From: Typhlomys cinereus
Lineage: Eukaryota; Chordata; Mammalia; Rodentia; Platacanthomyidae
Reading direction: 5' to 3'
Assembly (NCBI GenBank): GCA_023101885.1
Contig: JALPQD010000413.1
Coordinates: forward strand, 593,650-657,649
DNA: 64,000 nt
Shown: piece by piece, positions 1 through 11,230 of the stretch
Layout: every line of letters begins with the position of its first letter
Numbering within the stretch: the first letter of the stretch is position 1
Translations under genes and position numbers: made by a program
Notes under the pieces: generated by a model
Databases searched by the model: none
Seen by the model: only the letters and a program-made list of their open reading frames with translations
What the model was told of the DNA's origin: nothing

Positions 1-508
1 TTTTTATGTCAACTAATCAGTGGTTCAATTTAATGCTATAATAGAAAACTACACTTGATTTTGAAAGTAGGGACATTTTATTATATTTACTGTGACATGG
101 TGTAGGAGTCTTTGTGTTTTTCAAAAGCCCCAACAAAGCATATAAGTAGGACCAATAGTGGACACATGGGGAGAGAGAAGGGCAAGCTTCAGCTATACAT
201 TGCAAAAGGTAGAACTTTTAATATCTATGTGAATGTGAGTTTGGACAAGTGAAGTGAAGCGCTCTTGATGGCTTGGTGCCTAGTCATACTGGACTCTGCC
301 ACTTGCAAGGCTGGTTCCTCCCATTTCTGGCCACACAGCTTCTGGAACTGTGCTTGGAATGTCTCAAGGAATCTTCATCACCCTTTGTATTCATCAGATG
401 CCCACTGTGAAAGACAGAGACCTTGGGGCCAAGCATGGAGGAGGGATGGTGTGTTTTCTCCAAAGTTACCAGCCCCATCAGCCCAGTATGTTTAAAAGTA
501 ACAACTAG
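1..508. other. Unassigned intergenic DNA
   Basis: No gene, RNA or repeat family recognised. Both strands carry short chance ORFs with no recognisable protein. Composition is ordinary AT-rich mammalian intergenic. Confidence 0.5.
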
Positions 509-770
509 ACTGGAGAGATGGCTGGGGGTTAAAGCCTTTAACTTGCAAGCAGAATGATCTAAGTTTAGATCCTCAGATCCCACATAAGGATGCCAAGAGG
601 AAATGGCAGCAGTCTGTAATTCTATCCCTGGACGACAGAGTCTGGGAAACCCTAGAGCAAAGATAAAGAGCTAGAACAATCCAGGATTATTCTTGATGTC
701 ACCCTTGGGCCTCCACAGGCACGTATACTCAGGCACCCTCTCGTAAACACATACACACCACAACAGCAAC
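509..770 (+). repeat. B2-superfamily SINE (lineage-specific body)
   Basis: Begins actggagagatggctg, a tRNA-derived A-box-like head, with aagtttagatcctcaga as the degenerate B box. It continues through the shared body 'aaatggcagcagtctgta...tcacccttgggcctccaca' and ends in a CA-rich tail. The same body recurs at many other places here. Confidence 0.8.
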
Positions 771-1469
771 AACAACAACTGCCCCAAGTTTGTTCTGGCT
801 TTTAGGTCTGCAGTTTCTTAGGTCAGGCCTCTGTGCCTGCCTCTGACATCAGGCAAGAGCCCTCCCCAGACTGGCCTCTCCCAGTGCTGCTGGGCACAGT
901 CCTATAATTTGCAGCTGGATTTGCCAATTTCTTCCCTACAGCCTCTAGACCTGTCCCTGAAATCCTTGGGAGTGTGCTATAGATTGATCATGAATGCCCT
1001 CCAGAGGCCTGTGTGCGTAGGGCACTATGGGGAGTATGGGAACTCTTGATGGCAAGTCCAGGGGAAAGAAGTTAAGCTACAGGTGTGCTTTTAAAGGAGA
1101 TACTGGGAGCCTAAACATGCCCCCCTTGTGGGCCTAACTCAGAAGAGCTGGCCAAGGTCACACGATTAGAGTCAGATGACCAGATCCAAGAGGAGGCAGT
1201 TCAGCAGAACCTGAATACATTGTTGGGGGACTGCATGCCTCTGTGAACCCCATTGTATGTGCTTTGGCTTTACTCCCCAGGATGGCCTTTTCTCTTGTGA
1301 TTGCTTGGCTGGGCGGCTATGGCATGGTTCTGCAGCACTTTCAAGTTCCTCCGCGTCCTCTGTGCCCCCTGAGTCCCTCCCCCAAGCAGGAGCACGCACC
1401 TACTCTACGGCACAGGGCTCCTCAGCACCCTGTGAATGAGGCTAGGTGTCCCAGGCACGCAGCTCCTGT
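771..1469. other. Unassigned intergenic DNA
   Basis: Moderately GC-rich stretch with no recognisable exon or repeat. Overlapping ORFs at 1172-1494 on both strands show no protein family. Confidence 0.45.
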
Positions 1470-1830
1470 GTTAGTCAGATTCCCATCACTTTGACAAAAT
1501 CCCTGAGAAATATATGATGAAGAAAGGTTTTCCTTGCTTCAAAGCTATCAGAGATCTGGATCCATGGTGGTGGTGTATTGGGCCTGAGGGCACACATCAC
1601 AGCAACAAGCACAGGGGAGAGAAAAGACCAGCCTGCCCCACTTAAGCATAGTCTATGGATTTTAGCTGCATACCTGCCTCTTCCCTGAGAAGTCAGGAGC
1701 AGCTGCCCTCCCAGGGCAAGCCCTGGGAGCAGTAAAGCATTGGCTACTGTTCTTGATCCAGCTCCTCTTGGGAAGTCTGCTTTAGAAGGATTAAACGCCT
1801 CCAGAACATAAATCTATTTGACACTGACAT
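1470..1830 (-). repeat. LTR-like repeat ('gtgtcaacttgac' family or relative), minus
   Basis: The stretch 'gttagtcagattcccatcactttgacaaaatccctgagaa...gaagaaaggttt' resembles the reverse complement of the 3' end of the recurrent LTR-like family seen, for example, at 24195-24600. It is degenerate; boundaries are approximate. Confidence 0.45.
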
Positions 1831-2309
1831 TCACGTCCTATTATGAGCCAGCACTGGCTGTGTTGGAGGAAAACATCCAGATGCAGAGAAAGAGGAGCTG
1901 GCCTGCTCTTCAAGCAGAGAAAGAATCAGAAACACTCTCTGGGGTTTAAGCAGATTCTCTGTTGAAGTTCCTTATCAGCTCTAACCTGCTTCAGCAATTC
2001 TCACTCAAGGACCGGAATGGTAATATCAGATCAGTACAATCATAGGCAGTCATGTGACCATTCGTCCCACTAATCCTCTGGCCATTGTAGATGATGTGTG
2101 GGTCCCCATCCCACTGACTTTGGGATGTTAGTGACAGAGAGTGAGCAAAGAACTCAAATGTGTTTGTGTGTGAAGTCTGGCTCAGCTCACAGCTCTGACA
2201 GTCGCGATAAGAAAGGCCTAGCCCAGGGGCTGTTGGCCAAAGCAGGACGAGAGACCCAAGGTACACATGCAACCCACATTGCATACTAGCGGTCAGTCCA
2301 GCTGAGCCT

Positions 2310-2310
2310 G

Positions 2311-2363
<53 letters not shown>

Positions 2364-2390
2364 CGCGCGCGTGCACATGCGTGTATGTAT
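2310..2390. repeat. (GT)n with GC-rich alternating tail
   Basis: About 21 GT units followed by gcgcgcgtgtgtgcgcgcgcgtgc, an unbroken purine-pyrimidine alternation of roughly 70 bp. Sequences like this can adopt Z-DNA. Confidence 0.95.
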
Positions 2391-2625
2391 ACATAATCAA
2401 GCCATGGAAATTAAAAACTATCTGTCCACATTATTGTGTCAAATCCATCAACTCAGAACATAAAAGAAGACCCTCATGTAATGCTTCTGCCACTACTTCA
2501 GAATTGTTTTGGAAACAACCCTGATACTCACCTTCTTTCATGCCTTCTGACACTGCATTGCAGCATCCATCTGTAAATCAGATAGATGTCATTGTTCTTT
2601 TAGTTTTGCTTCCTCCTTACTATAG

Positions 2626-2835
2626 ATCATCCCTCAGCATCTGAGGAGGAGTGGTCCCAGGTCTACTGGCGAAGTCGAATTCTGCAGATGCTCAACATAC
2701 ATGAAATGATGAGGTTCACATCCTATGCACATGCCCTGATGCTTTAAGTCATCTCTGGATGACTTATAACACCCAGCATGACGAAATGCTAGGAACATGG
2801 TTGTCATGTTGTCATTCAGAGGTAATAACCAAAAC
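2626..2835. mobile_element. Old Tigger/MER2-like DNA transposon fragment
   Basis: The text 'catccctcagcatctgaggagg...gtggtcccagg' and 'cacatcctatgcacatgccctgatgctttaagtcatctct' aligns by eye with the Tigger/MER2 (pogo superfamily) consensus. It is strongly diverged, with no coding potential left. Confidence 0.6.
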
Positions 2836-5092
2836 CATTTTTGTATCTGTTTATTTCAGAAATAGTTTAACATATTTTCTTAGAGCAAAATAAATAAGAT
2901 TCATGGATGCAGATTGCATCGATACATGATTTGAACCTAATTTAATAAAACAGTAACACACTTTATGTGTCTATGCATGTATCTGTGTGTATGTGCATGT
3001 ATGTGCATGTGTGTGAATGTATCTCCAAAGATCAGGCTGAAATACCCATGATTGTGACAGTAATATTTCTGGATTGAGCAATAGTTATTGCATCCTAAGT
3101 ATTGCTATATTTTCTACTTTCTTTACACTAAACAAGAATATTATAACTCTAATTGATAGTCTTTATTTTTTACTTATCACCTGACTTATAATTACAGATC
3201 AAAATAATTCAGTTATTGTTTTATAATTATATATCTGATTTTTTAAACACATTTTAGACATAACATTTGTTTTCTTAGTAACTTTTGTTCAGGCTGTCAA
3301 AAGCACAGGTCAGGAAGATGAATGAATTCTCTCACACATTCCTGCTCACCTCAGGAAGAATGACAACTGGCCAAAATCCTAAAAGAGGGACCAGCTGACT
3401 CCTTATGCTTAGAAACTGATAGGAGAAAAATTTGTCCTTGAGAAGGTCAGACTTTGATTAAATATAATTATACTGTGATAACAGGGCTAGAAAATTATCT
3501 CAAAACCCCCAAAGTACTACTTGAGTGATCTCTTCCCTGTGAGAATGTAGTAAAGACCAGATCCCAAGAGGCTGGCCATGGGGAAATCTAAAGTAAGCAG
3601 GGGAGCAGGACTTTTTAGGCCTATCTCAGGAAAAAAAGCAAATGGCTACTTTCTCTCCAAAAGTAGACAGTAAAATCAGATGGAGCTGCTGTCACCATGT
3701 CCTCCCTTACCAGAGTCAGCCGCAATCTGTCTTGAACTAGACTACGTTCTAATGGCACTGTATGAATAAGAACAAGGGACAGACTGCCCTTGTAGTCTCC
3801 ACTACTGCCCACTGCAGGCTCCACTCCTGAACAGGAGCATCCTTCTAGGTTTGTTGGGGAGCAGAGCCATTTTAGGTTATGTATGAGACAAGAGATAGTT
3901 TATGGGAGCCAGACTTGAGTAGGTATGGGAGGAGCTTGGGAAGGGAAGGTGTGAGAGGGGAATGTGGAGACTCCGAGACATCACCTACCAGCCTGTCTGA
4001 GAGATTCAATATGTTCTGTTGCTGAAGCTGGTCTTTGAAGAGGAGGAAATGTCCACAAGAAACTGTCTGTGTAGATTTTTAACCAAGTGTTTGCAGGTGG
4101 CACCAGGCTATTGCTGAGCAAACAGTGAAGGCCACGTGGACTCAGAGCAGAGATGAGCAAGGACAAGCAGGAGCTATTCTGGCTCCTCTCTGTGTGGGGC
4201 CATATGTAATCATGCTGACAGTTGATGGCTACAGTCCCCTGGCCAGACCTGGCTCAATTCTTGCTCTAAAAAAGGGACTGTGGCCTTGTCACGGTCTTGG
4301 TGGGAGGTGGGTCGCAGGAAGCCAGGATCACACACACACACTACAAACCAGATATTTTTGTTTTCTCCACCCCAGAACTACTGGCATTTGGGGCTGGATG
4401 GTTCACTATGGTGGGAAATTGTGTGTATATGGAGAATGCACCTACCATGCATACTGGAGAAGTGTGGTATTGCTGGAAATTTGACTATATGGTTCAAAAT
4501 CCAAAATTTGTGGATTTTGAGAGGTTTTGTTGGAGAAATGTGAAAATATTTGAAGACGTTGAGGCTGTGGGCTAGAAAAGCAGACCTTAGTGGGCCATTT
4601 AGAAAATAGCAATACTAAGGGTGAAATGATTGTTTGGGCCTGGCTTATGATGAAGGACATAAGGGCTTTGGTGAAGTTAAATTCAAAATAATGAACTTGT
4701 TTGTTTAGTAGAGGAAAGCACTTAAAATTTTGGATAAGAAATGGCAGCCAGCACAGCATCTGTGGCTATCGGAGAAATCAGCATCATTAGAGAAAAACTT
4801 GTACTTTGCTGTCAAACAGCAGAAAAGATAAATGTGACCCTTTGGAGATTCCATGTTGTGAAAACCCAGAATGGTTTAGTGAAACAAAGCCTAAACTGAA
4901 GCAACTTCCTGCTTTACTGAGATTTTGGAATTGTTAAAATGTTGGAACTTACTATTAATGATTGTGAACATTTTAAAACTAAACTATGAGAACTTTTAAA
5001 ACTAAAATGAATGTACTTTATGTCACGAGTAACCATGTCATCTATGAGGATAAGGATTAAAAAGTTACAGTTTGAAAGCAATGTATTTTTAA
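2836..5092. other. Unassigned AT-rich intergenic DNA
   Basis: Over 2.2 kb with no recognised gene or repeat boundary apart from a small tatgtgcatg-type repeat at 2965-3015. ORFs of 60-119 codons at 3621-4759 overlap on both strands and lack family signatures. Confidence 0.45.
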
Positions 5093-5500
5093 GTGTCAAG
5101 TTGACTAGGAGTAGAATGTGTTAATTAGATATAGGTGTCAACTTGACAGTTGACAACTGAAGCTTTGGACACATCTATGAAGAACTGGTGACTAAGGCAA
5201 GGCCTGAGCAAGCCTATGGAGATTATCTAATTGATGTGGTAAGATCTAGCCCACAATGGGTGGGGCATTCCCTGGGCAGGGATAAAATGGAAAGAACTGG
5301 TTCAGTAAGTCAGCATACTTTGGAGTATTGACATGCAGGCATTCTGGCAAGAGAGAAAGTACATCCCTCTCGCAGCTCTTTCTGAGGATATGGTGTGGTC
5401 ATTTCCCTCAACTCCTGGTGTTGGTATGAATTTCCTGACAAGCTGAACTATGAACTATAACCAGAATCATAAGTAGAAATAAAGCCCTTCTTCCCCCCGA
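5093..5500 (+). mobile_element. LTR-like repeat, 'gtgtcaacttgac' family, sense
   Basis: Contains gtgtcaacttgacagttg, 'tgggtggggcattccctgggca', 'ggatatggtgtggtcatttcc' and a terminal agaaataaagccctt that supplies AATAAA. The same order of motifs recurs at 9062, 18400, 40720 and, inverted, at 14757, 24195, 25155 and 38935. Length about 400 bp and a 3' AATAAA suggest a non-autonomous LTR; the family name is not certain. Confidence 0.6.
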
Positions 5501-5536
5501 TTTGATTGTGTATTTATCAGCAACATGAAGAAAAAA

Positions 5537-5945
5537 TTACATATATACCCAAGACCACTGAAAACATTTGTTTATGCAAAATCTTCTAGTACTGTATTCA
5601 TATGCATCATTAATATTCATGATAACTCCAAAATGAAAGCAGTCTAAAAGTCTGCCAATCAATGGAAAGATAAACAAAAATGCAATATGCATTCTAGCAA
5701 TATACATTCTATTGGAATGCCATTTGTTGAAAAGAATCAAGGGAGCATTCATAAATGTTACAACATGAGTGGCCCTTGGAAATGACCTGTTCAATGAAAG
5801 AAACCATCTTTAAAGGACCAAATATTATATGATTTTATTCCTGGGAAATATCTAGAATCAGCACTTTGCTAGGGAGGAAGTAGATAATGGGTAAGAGTGT
5901 AGATTGTGGTGACGGGTACACAGCTATGAACAAATACTGAGATCT
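5537..5945 (+). mobile_element. Old L1 (L1M-like) 3' fragment
   Basis: The passage 'gtctaaaagtctgccaatcaatggaaagataaacaaaaatgca...' through 'aaggaccaaatattatatgattttattcc' and the following 'ggtaagagtgtag' follows the 3' end of ancient L1M elements. Its last part reappears at about 6345-6425 after an inserted stretch of SINE and microsatellite. Confidence 0.6.
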
Positions 5946-6049
5946 GTGTGTGTGTGTGTGTGTGTGTGTTCATTTTATGACATATGTGACATATGTGTTC
6001 ATGTCAAACTCAGGTGTCAAGCCTCAGGATCTATCTTTTTATGAGACAG

Positions 6050-6096
<47 letters not shown>

Positions 6097-6097
6097 G

Positions 6098-6133
<36 letters not shown>

Positions 6134-6340
6134 TCTGGAATCTAGTGCTCACTAATTAGGCTTGTGTCACTGCTTAGAATAGACCAGCAAGCCCCAGTGA
6201 TCCTCCTTCCTCAGTCTCTCCAGTGTTGGGATTACAAGCTCTTGCCATGACACCAACTTTTTTACATAAGTTCTAGGGATCGAACTTAGGTCCTCAAGCT
6301 TGCATAACAGGCACTGTACCTTCTAAGATAAATCCCCAGC
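5946..6340 (-). repeat. SINE and microsatellite insertion into the L1M fragment
   Basis: Holds (GT)n at 5947-5970, (CT)n with CTGT variants at 6053-6135, B1-like antisense text 'agtgatcctccttcctcagtc...tgttgggattacaag' and a tRNA-type antisense end 'gggatcgaacttagg...gataaatccccagcc'. This fits a composite tRNA/B1 SINE in minus orientation. Confidence 0.65.
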
Positions 6341-6767
6341 CTCAACTGCATATTTTCAGTGGGTAGATTATCTGGCATGTGAATTATGTCTTAACAAAGC
6401 TATTTCTAAGGAGTCATAAGTAGACAGGAAAGTAAATTACCAAAGAATTTTAGCTCAACTGGCCATAATAGCATCAAGTCCCCAAATTGCTAAATCAATC
6501 AGAAGAAATGGTGTCATTTGGAAGACAGCAAGCTTAGGGCAACTGTAATACATAGGACATTATCAGAATACCTTCAAAGATGAAGTATATGAAAAGGACA
6601 GAATTCTCTTGTTCTTCAAGTTTAGAGACTTCACACCAAGCCCTAACCACATGAATAGCAAGACTGAGAATTCATTTTTCAATTAACCTAGAATTAAGTA
6701 TAAAATGGGGGAAAATTATGCAGAGACTTTGGAAACATGTATGCAATGCCAAATAACATTTTTAAAG

Positions 6768-7070
6768 ATGATCTGAGGAAACGGCTCAGAGGTTAAAGTG
6801 TTTACTCAAGGAACTGGAGTTAGGATGCTCAAATTCTAAAACTGCAAAATCCCAAGTGAGTGTATCAATCCACCAGTAAATTCAGCTTTGGGATGAGGAG
6901 AATAAGAATCTCCAGAACAAGTTAGCTAGTGAGACTAGTCCTGTCAGTGAGAGAAACCCTGTCTTAAAAGAATAAGGTGGAAGATTGATTAATGATGATT
7001 ACCAATATCAACCTCAAGACTTTGTATGGACACATACATGTCTTCACACATATGCAAACACATTCACACA
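6768..7070 (+). repeat. Composite tRNA/B1-like SINE
   Basis: Head 'gatctgaggaaacggctcagaggttaaag', middle 'tctccagaacaagtt...gagaaaccctgtctt' (B1-like 3' part) and CA-rich tail. Diverged; similar composites lie at 27750 and 47285. Confidence 0.5.
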
Positions 7071-8600
7071 TGCATGAAGCACAAACACATATACTCATAA
7101 AAATGGATTCAAGAAAAAAACATTCAAGAAAAGATACTCAGGAGCATCATGAAAGAAGTACAGAAAGGATATAAAAACCAATATTTTTTTCTGATCGTGA
7201 CAGGACCACTACACTAGGAGCTCACTGCAGATGTGTGGACCTGCACAACACCTTTATACATCATGGAAGGAGAAGTTCTCTTGAGGTGCTAAACTCCCTG
7301 AGGAACATTGACGGCTAATGCTGGCTGCGGGAGGGGAACTACTTTCTTCAGTGGGGTAGCCACTGTTAAATTGTTCACCCTTCAGCAAGTGCCCAGACAT
7401 GCTAATGCAGGCAACTCATGAAATCTCAGTGAGACTCTGTCTCTTTCTGAGAGAGAGAGAGAGACAGAGAGAGATGAATGTAAGAAGGAGATTGGTCAGG
7501 CATGTTTCTGTAGGAGAAGGTCTGCAACGTCCATAGACATAAAGAGACAGAAAGGCAAATTTCCAGCTGATACAAGCTTCCCTATATAACCTAAAATCCA
7601 CTGCAATAAAGCAACCCAGCTCATAGCAATCAATGTGTGACAATGATGGGTGTCTCAAACCTACTCACCCTTCTACCCCTAGATGAGCCTCAGCCAACAG
7701 AGGACTCTTGTAGTCTGTCAACCTACCTGGAAGGAGCCTTTTATACCACTTCAGCCACCAAATTAAATAAATGCTCACCTAAAGATGGTGCTTGGAAAAT
7801 AAAGGATGCCTAGAAACATTTTCGTAGTGTGTTATTCAGATACTTGACTTCCTTACAATTGCCTAGACAGTGACTCTTGAAGGTATAGATCCCTTATTTT
7901 ACAGGCATATCATGATTTGTGAGCAAACAACACACAAGGATCACAGGCCATGACAAAAAACACCAGTTTAAACTGCTCTGGAACCTTCCTCCTTGTTGGA
8001 TAGTTTACATAGTACTAGAAAGTACTATGGAAGCTATTGGAAGAGAAAAGCAATCTGTGAAATCTACAAGTTGCAATAGCAATTACCATGGCAATGGGTG
8101 GCTGGAAAATGTAATAATGGCATGAATATCAAGGAGACAACCAACAGCTTTCTGATCAGATTAAGTCCTTTTTATCAGAAAGGAACACATTCCTATTACT
8201 GTAAACTAGAACAAGAACCTATAAAAAGAAATGAAATAGGTCCCCAGGGAAGAGTAGACTATGAATGTTTAGCTAGGAAGACAGTACACCAAACTGTTTT
8301 GTAAATACCTGTTTTTATACCCATAGATTGAAAGATCATTCAATATTCAACCTAAAACCCCTCATCTTCAACATAAGGTGTTTATTACTGAGAAGCAAAA
8401 TCTGCCTAAATGCAGAATGCAAGTGACTGTGGACTGCTTATCCCTAAAAAGAACATATATGCCTAACCCATCCCCACCCCAAAGATCAGGAAATATTGCA
8501 GAAGAGGGGGTGGCAAGATTGGAAGAGCCTGAAATGGGACCGAGGTGGGCCAGACATTATCTCTTAAAACATAACAGGGTTGTGATATACAAGATTTCAT
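7071..8600. other. Unassigned intergenic DNA
   Basis: A short (GA)n tract at 7448-7475. Otherwise no gene or familiar repeat. The ORFs at 7919-8731 have no start context or homology that I recognise. Confidence 0.45.

Positions 8601-8602
<2 letters not shown>

Positions 8603-8640
<38 letters not shown>
8603..8640. repeat. (AT)n microsatellite
   Basis: About 18 perfect AT units. Self-complementary, so it can extrude as a cruciform and is likely length-polymorphic. Confidence 0.95.
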
Positions 8641-8642
<2 letters not shown>

Positions 8643-9061
8643 ACATAAGGATCACATGGGAACTATATTATCAACATCTTACCATGAAAGCAGAAAAATC
8701 TCAACAACAACAAAAACAAACAAACAAATAAAAACTCCACACTCCTCTGAGAGACTGATGAGGACTAATGCTGATGGGGAAAAAAAGAAGGATGCTTTCC
8801 TCAGTGGAATATCCACTGATCTGGGATGATTGCTGAGGCATGAATCAGGTCAGGCATATGTCATCAAAGACAGAGTAGATGAAAACAATGTGCTACACAA
8901 GTGGAAAAACAATTGAAAATCGGAGGTAGTCTGGCAGGGAAGATGAAGGATTGTAAGGGGGAAAAGAAAAAGAATGAGATTTGGGACTAAGGGGTGAAAA
9001 TATTATATGTATACAACATTGAAAAATAAAAGAGAATGGAAGAAAAGATAGAGCCACTTGC

Positions 9062-9780
9062 GATAGTTCAATACAGGTGTCAGCAGGTACAGACTGAAGT
9101 CTTTGGGCACAGCTGTGAGCAATTGATGGTTAGGTAAGCCCTTGAACAAGTCTGCAGGAGATTGTCTAACTTATGTGGAAGATGTAGCTCATAGTGGGTG
9201 CTACGTTCCATTCGAGGACTGGATAAAGGGGGTGCAAGAGGAGAGAGTCTGAGCCTCCTTTCGCCTGTGCTGGTGACCTCACTGTGCTGCTGGTGACCTC
9301 ACTGTGCTGCTGGTGACCTCATTGTGCTGCCGGTGACCTCACTGTGCTGCTGGTGACCTCACTGTGCTGCTGGTGACCTCACTGTGCTGCAGCTACTCCT
9401 TGCTCTTCGTGGCTGCTGTGCTGCCATTCTTCCCTGTTGCACTATTCCAGTTCTTCACGGCTGCTGCTGTTTCTTGCTGCTGCTGTTTCCAGTCTTTTCA
9501 GTCCTCCAACATCACTGAAGTTCAGGGATTCTCTGGGAATCCTCCAGCCTTAGCATCAGGCTGGGACTGCTGGGAGAGCTTCCAGGAATCCTCCAACCTT
9601 TACCATTAGACTGGGATGGCTGAGCTATTCAGCTCTTGAACTGAGCAGCTTCAGGCAGCTATTGTTGGAATACTCAGATTTTATCTTCTAAATGAAATTA
9701 ATGAATTCCATTTTATGCATATATATCCATTCTATCAGGTTTGCTTCTAAAGAGAAGCCTGATTAATATATTACCTCTTA
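9062..9780 (+). mobile_element. LTR-like repeat, 'gtgtcaacttgac' family, with internal 20-bp array
   Basis: Starts 'acaggtgtcagcaggtacag' and follows the family order 'gtgagcaattgatgg...gcagga gattgtctaa...tagctcatagtggg'. The central part is expanded by a 20-bp tandem array (9271-9390), and a later duplicated passage is 'ctctgggaatcctccagcctt' against 'tccaggaatcctccaaccttt'. Confidence 0.55.
9271..9390. repeat. 20-bp minisatellite, six units
   Basis: Unit tggtgacctcactgtgctgc repeated six times without spacing. Only two substitutions occur: a C-to-T in unit 3 and a T-to-C in unit 4. Confidence 0.95.
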
Positions 9781-9899
9781 AGCTAGCTATTGTTCAAGCA
9801 GTGAGATCAGTTATAGATAGATCTTCAGATCACAAATGCTGTCAGCATAGTCTATAGTGATTGTGGTGGTTCACCTTTTTTTCTTCCATGTATGTTGTA

Positions 9900-10249
9900 A
9901 GGGGTGTGTATGCATGTGTGTATGCGTGTGTGTGCGCTGCATGTGTATTTGTGTGTGTGCAGGTATATGTATGTGCACTTGAATGTGTGTTCCAAGAGTG
10001 ATATCAGGAATCATCTCAATTACTTTTCTACCTTATTGTTGTGTGTCCATGTTTCTAATGAAACCCAGAGTGCTCCATTACGGTTATTCTGGCTAGCCAG
10101 CTTGCTCTGGAGATCCCCAGACTCCACCTTCCAGGGCTAGAATTACAGGCGGCCTCACATTTTTTTATGTGGGATCTGGGGAATCCAAATTCAAATTTCT
10201 TTGCTTGTGAGGCAAAGCCTTTAACCATCGAACCATCTCCCCAGCCCCA
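9900..10249 (-). repeat. B2-superfamily SINE, minus
   Basis: Ends (plus strand) 'gaggcaaagcctttaacc...ccatctccccagcccc', the reverse of the tRNA-like head. Before it come 'ttatgtgggatctggggaat' and the body, and at 9900-9985 the GT-rich tail. Confidence 0.8.
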
Positions 10250-10254
10250 ATGGT

Positions 10255-10685
10255 TCATCTTAAGTGTCAGTTGATTAGGAAGACTGACATGCAAGTCTGA
10301 GTGAACTATGTGGGAAGATCTGCCTCAGCGAGGACAGGCTGAGCTGGATGCCTCAGAGACAGAGAAAAATCAAATTGGTCTCTGTGTTCTGGAGATGGCA
10401 TATACTTTCTTCACCAGCCCTCACACATCAGGCCTCCAGGCTCCCTGAACTTTGGACTTCACAGCTCATAAGAGAGGTCTCTGTGCCTGGATTTTCAGAT
10501 ACGGATCGAGCCACATGGATGCATTCCAGAATGCCCAGGTTGCAGACAGCCCATCATGGGCTCCTCAGGCTCCACAACTTCATGAGCCAAATCTCCTAAT
10601 AAGTCCCCTATCTGGCATAATATATATCTTGGAGTGGAGAAGCATGCAGACCAACTTAGTTCTATCTAGAGAACTCTAATGCATG
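10255..10685 (+). mobile_element. LTR-like repeat, related 'gtgtcagttga' type
   Basis: Begins 'aagtgtcagttgattagg', has 'tatgtgggaagatctgcctc', 'tcaccagccctcacacatc' and ends 'ttctatctagagaactctaat'. The layout parallels the other LTR-like copies, but the middle differs. Directly abuts the SINE at 9900-10249. Confidence 0.45.
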
Positions 10686-10689
10686 TGCC

Positions 10690-11230
10690 TATTACCTTTT
10701 TACAAGCCTAGTAGAAAGAGCCAGCAGTCTGTGTAAATCTTAATAACCATTCATAAAGTATTCCAGTAGTACCTCATTCTAATGGCTCTCTCCCTCCAAT
10801 TCCACTTGCCAGTAAACAGCAACATTATCAGCTTTCATTAGCATAACAGTAAATAAAGATTGTTGATATGCCTTCCCTTTATTTAGAATGACTGGCAGTG
10901 GGTAATACAGTAATGTCTCAGAGGCCCCGATTTGCTCAGCACACATTGTAAATCTGCATGGAAATATCACACACCTCATAAATATGTATAATTATTTGAA
11001 AAACTTTTTAAATGCTTAAAGAGCTGGAATAATGTTCAGTAGCCACAGGTGGCTCATGCGTTTAATAATTGTGGATATATTTCCATCGTTCTATTGATTA
11101 ATAACAGCCTACAATTGTCCCATTCTTGCATGAATGATTTTTACTTAGACAAAATAAGAACAACCTAACAAAGAGGCAATAATACTCCTTACAAGTTATA
11201 ATTTTATTCAATATAAGCAACCTTGTCTTC
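10690..11230. promoter_or_regulatory. Repeat-free AT-rich block, possible conserved non-coding element
   Basis: No repeats for about 540 bp. Many homeodomain-type cores (attgattaataac, gtttaataattg, attagcataac) and a CAGGTG E-box at 11046. Looks like the kind of sequence conserved across mammals near genes, but conservation cannot be tested here. Confidence 0.3.
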
